From Glomus cerebriforme (Eukaryota; Glomeromycota; Glomeromycetes; Glomerales; Glomeraceae): a stretch of DNA of 64,000 nucleotides. This document shows, piece by piece, positions 22,140 through 33,288 of the stretch (position 1 is its first letter; the number at the start of each line of letters is the position of its first letter). The notes under the pieces are model-generated. The model saw only the letters and a list, made by a program, of their open reading frames with translations. It did not search any database and had not been told where the DNA came from. The stretch is from assembly GCA_003550305.1 (NCBI GenBank), contig QKYT01000132.1, positions 73,223-137,222 of the forward strand, given 5' to 3'. The position numbers and the translations under genes were made by a program.

Positions 22140-25006
22140 TTATTTTTTATCGCCTCCTTCTACACTACTATCTTTATCACTGCCACCATCAACATTTAGT
22201 TTCTTTTGGACTAATTCGCTCAACTCATCTGCAGCATCGTTGTTGCCTCCTCCAGAGCTAGATACTTCCTTGTTGGTATTTTCTGACTGATTTGAGGTTG
22301 CTGGCACAACAGTCGCAGGTTGCCCTTCTACTCCTTGATGTGGTGGCAATACCGGTCCGGGATAAATCGGTTGATAATACCTCGCTGCAGCATATTGTGG
22401 ACCAAATGTTGGAGAGATTGAACCAGGTGGATAAGCACTAAAAAATAAATCAGATACCGTGTTAGTACATTTAATAACTATATAATCATATAAATATATT
22501 ATTTAATCTCTTACCCAGCAGGTTGAACACCTTCCGGGAAATACTGAAGATAAGCACCAGGTCCTGGTGGTGATCCAGGAGCGGCCATTCCCAACATATG
22601 TTCAGGAGTGACGGGGACTTGTGACATAAGCCGCTATATATATAGTTAGGAAATCATTGAATATTAAAAAATGTGCGAAAAATTAATATCATTACAAGAA
22701 AATTCACTCACTCCGCCTAATGATGCGAATTCGCGTGTTCTCCACATCCGTTTTCTAGCAGTCTGTCCTTTCAATTTCTTCTGTTCCAATGAATCGGCAA
22801 ATCGAACTTGCAAAGGCAAGCCTGCCCCAGGAAGTTGGTATCCATTGAATTTTTGAATGATAGCCAAAGCGGAATCACGATCTTCCATTCTTAAATAGTA
22901 AATTTCAAAAATTAATTGATTATAAACTTATCACAAATGCTCATTATGTTCAGTTCGGTTTTTCTACTTCCGGATCAGCCCGAGCATAATTAGGATCTGC
23001 AGAAGTCAGCCAATTATTTTTTTACAGTTGCACAAAGTAATAATATTGCGAACAAATTTCTGCCTTGTTCGGTTGTCTATGCAAAACGTGGCTTTATTGG
23101 ATGAAATTCACAGAACCGGATTAGTTCGGGCTGATCCGAAACAACAAACTTAATAAATAGTCGGAAAAATTTTAGAGCTTTCTCTAATATTTTGTAATCC
23201 GTCAAATTTCTAATATTATGTTGCTTTATAATTTCGTAACAGAAAACTAAAAATATAATTATGAAGAATATTTCGAATAGAAGTACCTGGCAAATCCAAC
23301 ACCACGACTCGTTCCGTTGGTATCCCTGAGAATTCTGTTAGAAACAACTTTGTAAGGTTTGAATAGCTCCTCAAGTTGCTATTAACAGTGCAATAAGAAT
23401 ATAATAACAACAGTCAAAGTTTTGCATAAGCAAGTTATTTACATAAAATAATAAATCAAACCTGTTCATTCATATCCAATGGTAAGTTTGATAAATATAT
23501 ATTTGTTGAGGCCAAATCCTGAAGATTCTTTAATCTGGTGCTAAAAGATTCCTATTAAATCAAATTAATCAAAAAATTCATTTTATTAAAATTGCAAATT
23601 AATTACAATTTTGGTATATTATTAGTAATTTAAATACAATATAATATAATAACTATAAACGAGTATAAAAGAAACTACAATCATGCTGTTACACTCACAT
23701 AACCAACCTTGGCGAAGGAAACTTGCAATCCCAATCGCGTTAATTGATCAATGGCATGCTTGGCTTGATCCTCAGTTTCATACATTACGAAACCGTAACC
23801 TTTACAATCACCTTGTTTTTGATCGATAATAGCTTTTGAAGAAGTGATAGTACCATATCTATATTTTTTTTAAAAAAAAGTGAAAAATAAAAAATTTCAG
23901 TTCTGGAACCTAATATATATTTTTTTTCATATCCCTAATAAAAAACCACAACAAATATTAAATAGGCTTAAGGTATAAAAAATCAATTCCTTTACAAAAC
24001 AAAAAATTGGTATAAGTAAATAATTAAAATTTGCATATTAATTTAATATGTAAATTTATACTATCGTCCAAGTAATACATTAATTAAAATAATTATTAAA
24101 ATAATTTTTTATGAGAATTTGAACGACTTACATGGAACACATTGAATGCAATGATTCATCAGTGGTGGTAGCTGGTAAACCACGAATGTAAATATTCGTA
24201 GTCTTTGTAGGGTTACTGAAATTAGGAAGGGTAGGAATTTGTTGAGAGCCAGAATTTCTTCTACCATAGTTATAGTGAGGTGCTTGAGTGCGATTAATTC
24301 CCCGACTATTATTACTGTTTAAAGGTCCGACTTTAGGTGAAGGTACTCCTGGACCGGGCAAATATTGAGGAGGCGGAGAGTTAGGAGCAGAGGATGACGT
24401 ATGTGAAAGGGTAGGTGAAAGTATGTGCAAATTTCCATAAGGAGATTGTGGTGAATATAAATATGGATGCATTGGAGGTGAATGAATTATTCCAGTTGGA
24501 CCAACTTGAGGAGACGTAGGATAATAAGCTATCGGAGGACTAGTAGCAGCGAAATAAGGACTCAAAGGTTGTGGAGCTAAAGACGGCGAAGTTTGACCTT
24601 GAAGAGGAGGTGTTCCAGGATAACCAGCACCATAATCAGCAGAATAAAATTGGGAATACTGCGGATGCATTCCATATTGACCATACGCGGCGAAAGCATT
24701 AGGATCACTAACATCATATCCTGCAGCCATAGCGGCCTGGTATGCCTCTGCAGCGATAGCAGTTTGTTGGTCTACATATTGAGTCCCATTGGTATAATAA
24801 AAATTTGGGGTCGGTGATAAAGGAAGCGGAGCGGTAGTAGTTGTATTTGAATTATATTCTCCGTGCCCAGTTGGTTTGCCGTTATCCTTTTTTTCAGAGT
24901 TAGTCTCCTTTGAATCATTCCCGTTTGAAGAAACATTCGTGTTGACATCGATTTGCTTATTTGATTCCGTAGCCACGGAGGTAGAGTTATCCTTTTGTGA
25001 AGTCAT
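22140..25006 (-). CDS. RBMS-like RNA-binding protein with two RRMs
   Basis: Seven predicted exons on the minus strand: 25006-24132, 23858-23699, 23551-23462, 23378-23287, 22889-22712, 22633-22515 and 22437-22140, giving 603 residues. Residues 1-265 are low complexity (Ser, Thr, Asn, Pro, Tyr, Gln). RRM1 starts at about 271 ([17 protein letters not shown]) with RNP1 [11 protein letters not shown]2 starts at about 361 ([17 protein letters not shown]) with [18 protein letters not shown]. The close tandem RRMs and the [12 protein letters not shown] phrase match the RBMS/MSSP family, which binds A/U-rich single-stranded nucleic acid and controls mRNA fate. The tail is Pro/Gly/Tyr-rich, then acidic. 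The intron between exons 4 and 5 is 397 nt, far longer than the others, and holds an inverted-repeat element. RNA targets are unknown. Confidence 0.9.
22971..23138. repeat. inverted-repeat (MITE-like) element inside an intron
   Basis: CGGATCAGCCCGA at 22971-22983 is repeated in perfect inverted form at 23126-23138, 168 bp end to end, inside the 397-nt intron 4 of the RBMS-like gene. The enclosed sequence is less AT-rich than the surrounding introns. The arrangement fits a small non-autonomous DNA transposon or a stem-loop element. No target-site duplication was established. Confidence 0.5.
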
Positions 25007-27839
25007 TATTATTTTTAAAGTCTTTTGAAAAAAAAATATATTTCAAAATGTTAGAAGGTAACAAAATACAAGTAGTCGTCTCAAAGACCGTTATAATCTA
25101 TATATATATTCCCCTAAATTTATTCTTAAGAACTTTTAAAAAACCCTTTGAGAGTTATGGGTCCCTTTCTTTTTATGAATTGAACCAAATCGATGATCAA
25201 AAATTTGAAAACTAGATCGATATTAAAATAGTATAATAACCACTTTGGTCCGTCACAAATATTTTTTTAAAGTCGTTAAATAAACTAATAAAAAAAACAA
25301 CACCGAGCTTCCTTGGACGGTTTAGTGGTGGGTCGTCCACTGAAGAGAAAGGTGGGGGCTAGTTAAGATGTGTGTGGGGACGTTAAATCGGAGCCCACCA
25401 CAGTCAGTGGAAAAAAAGTTGCAATAGACGATTTAATGTTTGTATTTTCTTCTTGTGAACTGTGGCGTTTTATTTACTATATAAAGTACAAGTGTAAATC
25501 TTTTTTATACTGCGTCAAACATTATAAAAGAACCCTTATTATTGAATGATCCACGGAATTTCTCCTTACGTGTAACATTACATTTATAAAAATTTTAGGT
25601 TAACAATGCAATATTCTATATTATTTTTGAATAACTGCCTAATAAATAATTTAATAGTGCGTATCTGTTATACATATATTTTTAGTGTAATGCTATGACC
25701 CTATGATAATAATTTTAAATTATGTTGAGTCATATGGTTGTTACATCTACTGTAAATATCGATAGCCAAAGAATCAGTCTCGATAATATTATTGAGAACC
25801 CGAGTCATCATGAATGGTGAATTAATATCATTAGAAATCATTTACCTAATGCTGAATAATTGTTTTGTCTTAGATATATCTTGTATATTTTAATAAAGTT
25901 TTGTATGCGTGTTCTGTTTTGAAAAAAATCTCGATCATGCAGTTAATAGCATACGTGCCATCATATACGCATAAACCCAATTATGATTTTATTATGATAT
26001 GACTATTACAATTTAATACAAATAAAACATATAAATTACTAAATTCTTTTAATGCATGACATGCTATTACGAACGACGCAGTAAAACATGTTATTTAAAT
26101 CAGCTTATTAGAAATAGTATAAAAATTACTAACATATTATACTGATAATGATCAAAGCCACATCAAGGCTCTTATTTCTCATTTTTGATGATATTTCAGT
26201 TTCGGCTGCTTCAGTTGAAGACCTTTCAGCTGATGCCATATCCTAAGCTCAAATCATATTGTTTTAAATGCGTTTGAATCCATTTTGGAATTATCCTTTT
26301 CGTGGTAATAAATTTTATATTTTTGCTTTGGCACATCTTGGACAACTTCAACAGGACAACAAAAAAAATCGTATCTCACCTCATCTGCTAATTTATCATA
26401 TAATCTTTTCAAACCAACCATCTTTATGGGAGAAGTCTCCCAACAACTGATGGAAAGCCTATGGTCCAATGGTCTCATCGTATGTCATGGGGTTTTGCTT
26501 CAATGTTAAACCTATTCACGGTCTGGCAGCTCTGGGAGTTAGGTTATGGCTGAATTTTAACTTATTTTAAGGGGCTTTCCAGGATACTTTCAAAGCAGTC
26601 GATTCACACCTTTGCCTCTCATTTAGTACATTGTAGGAACTTAGGTATATTTGATTAATAGCTCATCCGCAGACTAATTTTTTTAAATCCGGATGGATCT
26701 GATTATTGACTGACGGATAGTTCGGATTCATCCCTAGCCTGATGGATCCATTGCAAAAGTTTGCTTTTTAGTGTTATAGTCATGAAATCAGAAAGATTCA
26801 ATAGTTCACAAATACCATTAACTATTGAAGAAGAAATATTTGAACCTCAATATGAGGATATACTTAATGAAAGTATTACTATTCACGGGAATATTTATAG
26901 CAAATTTAGCAAATTGTTATTTATTATTTTTATATTGTTACAGTATTACATTTTTTAAAGTAAAATAATTGTATTGAAAAAACTATTTTATTTAGCAAGT
27001 GATGAAAATTCTTTCATGTAAACCTTATTCTAATCAGTTATTCACGTAGAAGTTAATATCAAAGAATTAAAACTAAAAAAGAAGAAATTTAGCGAAGTTA
27101 ATAAATCAATAAAGTATTAATTCTAAAATCTAAATAATTGATAAAGTTATACAGATACTTACACTACATTACAACTTTGATAATGTAATTGCAGCATCCA
27201 ATTCAGTAACAATAGAATCCAAGTTATTAATGCGTTTTCAATTTTAGTGAGGCGTTGACCATGGTTCGCTTCAACATCGTTGACATTTTTGAAGTGTTGA
27301 TTAATATTAATAAGGTTTTAACCATATCGGATTGAGTATTTTCAAGATTGTTGAGGCATTCATTGGCCAATGTCTTTCCTGAATTTACCAAGGCCGTGTC
27401 AAGAAATTTTCCTTTTCAATAATTTCGCTTCCTAAAAAAGAAAAAAATTTAGAGCCATATACATTTTTTTAAGAAATATTCTTATTATAACAAGGATCTA
27501 TATTTACCATTTTAATAAAAGATTTTATAAAGATTAAATTATAAAATAACACATTACATCACATCACATGATTACACGATTAGATTGATTTATCTCAGTA
27601 GCGTGTAACTCGAAATTTAAGACGCAGTAAATTATGATAATTTCGACCTTCCATAATTTTTTACCATATTTTTGAATGCAATAATTCGGCATCCAAGCAT
27701 CCAAGCATCCAATTCATGTGAATTTGGTGTCATTGAAAAGTTCTCGACATGCTATTTCAAACAAGCCTAAAATCGCATAAACCCAATCATGGGAAGCGAA
27801 AATATTATTTTTTTATTTTTTTTTTATTTTTATTAAAGA

Positions 27840-28200
27840 ACAACCTTCATGTACATCTATAATTAGAAAACGTAAAAGCTCCTATCTGAATAGATTACGA
27901 CATAAGGTAATCCCCCGAAAGAGATGCTTCGCCTAGGTAACAAAAAAGATCTAGGCATAGCCGGATCATGCTGGAATAAAAATAGAAAGAAAGATACATG
28001 AACAAGAAGAACAAGTAAAAACAACGTCTATCAAAAGAAAAAATTTGTCAAGTGACCCTAGTCTTATTGAGTTACACTTAAGCCGGGTGATAAATCACGG
28101 AATTATTAGGGGGACCAAGCCTAAAAAAGGAAGATCATCATCGGAAAGGAAATGTGGTTCTGGAAAGCTTACTAGCCAGGTCCAGATATCACGTGACTAG
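27840..28200. repeat. compositionally distinct island, probable dispersed repeat
   Basis: This stretch is markedly less AT-rich than its surroundings and keeps no open frame. It follows a T-rich run (27805-27835). Inside, GCCTAG at 27931-27936 and CTAGGC at 27951-27956 can pair as a 6-bp stem, next to CATAGCCGGATCATGCTGG. It ends near TATCACGTGACTAG (28187-28200). The T run on one side would fit a retroposed or SINE-like copy read from the minus strand, but no A/B-box promoter was proved. Confidence 0.35.
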
Positions 28201-28428
28201 AGAGTAGATAAATTTCGACCAGCACTATCCCATAATTTCGGCCAGATATTTGGGCCGCAATATGCCATCGATTTTAGTATCAAGGCGAAATTATTGCGCT
28301 CCAAAGATCGGGTCAGAATTATAACATAGTGCCGGCCGAAGTTAACCGAAGCCACAAAAAGAATATTGAAAACATTTTAAAAGATTATTGAAGCCGGAGC
28401 AAGATGTAATGATTAGATTTAAATGAAT

Positions 28429-28622
28429 TTACCACCATTCGATTCGTCATGATGAGACGATTCTAATGGCAGTAATATCATATTTCTAGCATTAATATTG
28501 ACAAAGTTATGATACTATAAATGGTTAACAATTATTGATGTCAGAACACGATCTAGTAATTGAAATTAAATGATCTCAATACCATTAGAATCTTCATACT
28601 GAGACAAATCGAATGATAGTAA
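28429..28622. repeat. imperfect inverted repeat, about 48-bp arms
   Basis: The arm at 28429-28476 (containing CATTCGATTCGTCATGATGA and ATTCTAATGG) is matched in reverse complement by 28575-28622 (CCATTAGAATC and ATCGAATGATAGTAA). By eye about three quarters of positions pair. The loop is about 98 bp. It resembles a small foldback element. Confidence 0.5.
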
Positions 28623-29114
28623 GATTATCCAAAACGGACTGAGTTATGATTTATTAAATTTTCTAAATATAATTCGGCCAAAATTAAGGTTAATTCTGGC
28701 CAAATATTTTCGTAATACGAAATTAATTACGGAATTCGGAATTTTTTTTGATGAATTACTTAATAATTACAGAATTACGTAATTACAGATTTCCATAATA
28801 CTAAAATAATTTCGGCTACAACTATATTTTAAATTGTTTCTTTATTTGCACTTATTTTTTATAGTAATAAATTTATGCATTACTATTACAATTCTTTTGA
28901 TAGTAACTTAATTGTTCACATTTTTTACATTTTTGCTATCCATAACCATAATTTGCACTTGTCTCTGTATCTTAATTATCAGTTTAATTCATATTTCTCT
29001 CATAATAATCATTATTATCAAACCTATTATGTAGTAAACCTGAAAAATGAAACAAAAAGAAAATCAATTAGTAAAGCAATTGATATTATCAGATTTAAAA
29101 GAAATAAACTAATT

Positions 29115-29170
29115 CTAATCCTAATACCTAATCCTAACCCTAACATCTAATACCTTATCCTAACCCTAAT
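29115..29170 (-). repeat. interstitial telomere-like tract (degenerate TTAGGG)
   Basis: CCTAAT, CCTAACCC and CTTATCCTAACCC units follow each other here, that is, degenerate CCCTAA repeats on the plus strand (TTAGGG on the minus strand). At least two exact CCTAACCCTAA cores are present (29133-29143 and 29159-29169). TTAGGG is the usual telomere repeat of filamentous fungi. The tract is short and impure and lies deep inside the window, so it is interstitial. Confidence 0.55.
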
Positions 29171-30383
29171 TTATTAAAACTAACAATAATTCAAAGCTAT
29201 TCTTAAGACAAAAAACCAAAGACATACTTAAACAAATAAGCAAATATACCTATATCATTTGACTTTTGATAAAATTTATCATATTGATGTATAATAATTA
29301 CAGTAATGATAATAAAGATAAAATGAGATAAAGAGACTGAGTGTGGTAATAAAGATAAAAATTAAGTTAAAGTAATAAAAATAGGAGTATCAAATATTTT
29401 ATTTTATAAAATTTTTATCAAGTTAAACAAGGTAAGTAAGTCAATTGAACAAGAAATTTTGTTTCTTGAGAAAAACGTGAGAAAGTTTTAATAAGATGGT
29501 CAAGTAGTATAAAAGTCTAAAAATAGTCTAAAATCAATCTAAAAAATTATTGATATAGTTTATCACATGACAAATTACATAAAATTCAAAATTTTTAAAA
29601 ATTAAATTTTAAAAATTAAAATTTAAATTAAACAGGTGATTATCATAACTAGTGGTTAATTATAATTATTTCCTTATAGAAATACTTAATATTTAATTAT
29701 TTTGAATATTGCTAAAATACTTTTAAATATACATCATATTTCAATAATAATACAAATATTAGTTTCTTATAAATAATAGTTTTAAAAATAAGATTACTTT
29801 AATAATATTTATTTAAAGTATACTTAGATTTGTTTTAAATTTTTTAAAATTATAAAATTAGGCAAATTTATATTAATAACTTCTTTTTTTATTAAATTTA
29901 TACAATTAGAAAATATATTAAAAATTATAATACTCAGTATTTTATTTTATAATATTTGCTTACTATATAAATTAGAAAAATATGCATTTCTAAAAGTTAT
30001 AATTTTGAATTTCTTCATTTTATTTTACCACTTTCATTTATATAGAATATTAAAAATCTTATTTAATTAGAATATATTCCAAAAACTATATTACAAATTA
30101 CCAGTAATTTTGAAAAATATTAAGATTACTTATTAATTCATTATCTAGTAATAAAAAAATATTAAATAAACTTTCTTATCTTATTATATTTATAAAACCA
30201 AGTATATTGAAAAATCTTTGAATATGATACTACTATTAGAAGCAACATGAATTTTGATATTATTAAAACTTATTAAGTTTTTATATTATCCATAAATCAT
30301 CAATTGCAACTGATAATTAATAAGAGACCAAAAATTTCCTGATATTTTTACTTTAATTCATAAAGATAAAAATTCAGAAGTCA

Positions 30384-30428
30384 TTTACATCAATTTGTTT
30401 TGGCAAGAAAGCCTTGCTTTGATGTAAA
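30384..30428. repeat. short hairpin with two nested perfect arms
   Basis: TTTACATCAA at 30384-30393 pairs with TTGATGTAAA at 30419-30428, and inside it GCAAG (30403-30407) pairs with CTTGC (30413-30417). The unit is 45 bp. It may be a miniature transposon end pair or a hairpin RNA signal. Confidence 0.4.
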
Positions 30429-32580
30429 ATTATGATTGTAATAATGACTATAAAATTCTAAAAAGTTGATTAAAATAAATAATTGGCCAAGAAGTATGGT
30501 ATGAATGAATTTAAATGCTATATGGATATTTTTTCAGTTATCAACAGCTAAATAATTACTTAGCAGAATCACTTCTAGTATTCAATGAGAAGTATACTTA
30601 ACATTGGATCAACTCACACTACCAAGAGTGGATAATTTCATATGTTTTACAAAATAGTTCAAATAAAAAAGCAATTTACCAGATCTAGAATAAAAAAAAA
30701 AAAAAAAATGAAAAAATGCGGAAAAAAATGAAGTCATTCATCTGCCTTTGCCCATATCTTCATTTAACCATCTTGGCTCCTATTCTTGTCCAGAAGTGCC
30801 TATTAAGAAAAATTTTAAACTTTTAAGAAAAAATAATATCGCGTGATACGACTGTTTTCAAATAATCTCATTAATAACCAAATTTTCCCAACAAGGTACA
30901 GTAGCAGATATTATTTGTTTGATATTTGTAAAAAAATAAATAAATATATATATATATTTGAATTTTGAACATGGATATTGTGCATCCTATGTTGCTGCCA
31001 TAGTTCAATGTACGCGATATTGGTTCATTTTCTTTTAAAAATCTATTCAGAGATTGGGTTTGAGTTTTGACAATTTAAATGGTTTACATGGAAGTTCGTT
31101 TAAGAAGATAAATTAGTTATATTTTAACTAGCCAATATTTTTTCTGTCCCGATACCAGTGTTATGATAATTAACATGATGACGTATTTGTTATTGGTTTT
31201 TAGAAGTTAGATTAGTGGTAAAGTAGAACAACGTGTAAATTTTGTATTGATATTAAGAAAATAAAAAAATAAATAAATATAATATTTAATTGATTTTTAT
31301 TTGATTATTTAAGTGAAATTTATTTGTTTGAAAAGAATTTTACACTGTTATTTTACAATTTTACATTATGAGTGTTCTAAAATATATGGGACTTCTGGTG
31401 AAAATGTATGAAATGAGAGTCTTATTAAATCTGTATGAACTTTTGTCAAAGATACAGAGTATAATAATGTAAAAAGTTATGTAAATGTCATAATCTAATA
31501 ATTTGATTTACAATAAGTTACTTCATCGTGAATTTCTGAGCATATAACATATTGCAATCTTTGCTGCAATTATCATAGTATTAAAATACAGTATGGCGAA
31601 ATTGAAAGAAATCGGAAGATGTTAAAAAATCTAACAATTGAACAAATTTCTATACAAATATTTATATTTCCTTTTTTTTAAAGAATTAAAAAAAAAAGTA
31701 GCCCCATAGGTAGAATCTTATTAATATTTGAAAAAAAAACTAACCCATAACCTTAATTTTTACGTAAAAAAAAAAAAAGGATTAGAAATCAACCATTTTG
31801 AAAATGATAATAAATATGAAAATTAATAAAATGTATTCTTTTCATATTCTTTCAATGAAATAAATAAAATAAACTTAATAAATGTTCAACTAATTGACAT
31901 CGATATACTGTATATTAAATAATAAATATAATAAAATTTTTATTATTACATGTTTTAGTTGTGTAACAAACAAAACTGTTAATATACTCACTCACAAAGC
32001 CCCGAGTCATAAACTATTTAATCGACTGTTTTTAATGAGTTGAACAAAGTTTTTTTAAAAAAAATCAGATGAATTAATAATCATAAATTTCGTACCGGAA
32101 TAGAGATTCCGATTCAATGATATTAATGATATTTGTGCCTGTTGTGATAAACTTAAATTTTTTCTTAGGAATCAGTTTTATATTAGTTGAATAGATAAAA
32201 TTGGTTAACAAAAGGTGTTCGTGACTATGTCTGTTACGCAATATCGTTTTTTAATTTAATTGGTTAAAATAATCTTTGAATGATGAATTGTGGGTTCTTT
32301 TAATAATTGCATTTGAAATATTACTTTAATCAATTAATAGTTATAAAAATTAAGGTGAAAATAGATATAAGATATAGATCAAACACATTCAAAATAGGTT
32401 TAAACTCATATTAACGAAAATATTTATTGCGTTTATTTTGTTTATTTTATCATTCATTCATTCATTAAATTATTTACCGTGATAATAAAATATTCTTTTT
32501 TAAAAAACGGTAAGAGATATAAGAAAAGAAAAAGGACATATAAAAGAAAAAATAATGATGTACATTATATAATTTTTAAA

Positions 32581-33288
32581 TTAAAATAATCTGTGATCTC
32601 TGCGGCGTTTACGTGTAGAATTTTCAATTACAATATTAGCACAATCAATTCTTGTTTTGTTTAAATCAAGTAGATGAATGACAACAGAACGACCTTCAAC
32701 ACCAAAGTCGCCTGACAATTTGATGGATGGGTCTTGAACACTTTTAAAAGCATGACCATTGGCATCAGGTACCAAATTACCATATTTACCTATAAAAGAA
32801 GGAAGAGATAAGTTTTTGTAAATTCATTTTGTGTATCATTCTTTATATCATTCTTTATAATTAATTACATACCACTTATGTCACCAACTTCACACGTTTT
32901 TGGTTGATTAGGATCGCATAAGTACACTTTACCTTTTACATTGGCATCTAAAAAAAAAAAAATTTTAAAAATTTTATCTTTTTTTTTAAAAACGCGTAAA
33001 TAACTAAATATACTTACGTGTAGGGTCAAGGTGACCACCGGCAGAAGTGCAGTTATGGTCTTTAATAGGAAATTCATGAAGATGATAAGGATAGACAAAA
33101 CCCGGTTTTAAACCATTAATGTTAGCTACAATTTTCACTTCATTTTGAGAAAAAATGAATTTTACAGTTCCCGAGAGTTTATGATTAAAAGTTGCAACGG
33201 CAATTGAAGCATCGATTGATACTAATAATGTGCTTAATAATAAGGTTGTAAGTATAACAAGGAAAATTGATTTAGTGGATGAATTCAT
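32581..33288 (-). CDS. secreted Cu/Zn-SOD-fold protein, Cu-only type
   Basis: Three predicted exons on the minus strand: 33288-33018, 32947-32873 and 32789-32581, giving 184 residues. Residues about 7-28 are a hydrophobic signal peptide. The fold is that of copper/zinc superoxide dismutase: copper ligands His69 and His71 (YPYHLHEF), His86 (SAGGHLDPT) and His154 (GRSVVIH), and the active-site Arg162 with disulphide Cys165 (KTRIDCAN) against Cys80. The zinc loop is unlike that of classic enzymes: after HLDPT comes only His91, then a C-x7-C pair (Cys101, Cys109) and Asp113 in CEVGDISGKYG. The second zinc histidine is missing. This pattern matches the extracellular Cu-only SOD5-like enzymes of fungi. 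The tail is basic (RKRRRDHRLF), with no hydrophobic GPI signal. The likely role is detoxifying superoxide at the cell surface. Confidence 0.85.

Larger units (their letters stand above)
25007..32580. other. 7.5 kb gene-poor AT-rich desert with repeat islands
   Basis: No intact gene is visible. The first 500 bases upstream of 25006 contain the RBMS-gene promoter and a patch of G-rich sequence near 25300-25400. Short open frames at 26254-26478 (minus; contains ETSPIKMVGLKRLYDKLADE) and 26761-26958 look like gene fragments without a family I know. Separate entries cover a less AT-rich island (27840-28200), an inverted repeat (28429-28622), a telomere-like tract (29115-29170) and a hairpin (30384-30428). 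From about 29200 to 32500 the sequence is extremely AT-rich with almost no open frames. Confidence 0.6.

Noticed and set aside
22087..22290. Plus-strand frame of 67 residues
   Set aside because: Antisense to the last exon of the RBMS-like gene.
26254..26478. 74-residue minus-strand frame with KRLYDKLADEVRYDFF
   Set aside because: Looks protein-like but is isolated, with stops on both sides; kept only as a fragment in the intergenic note.
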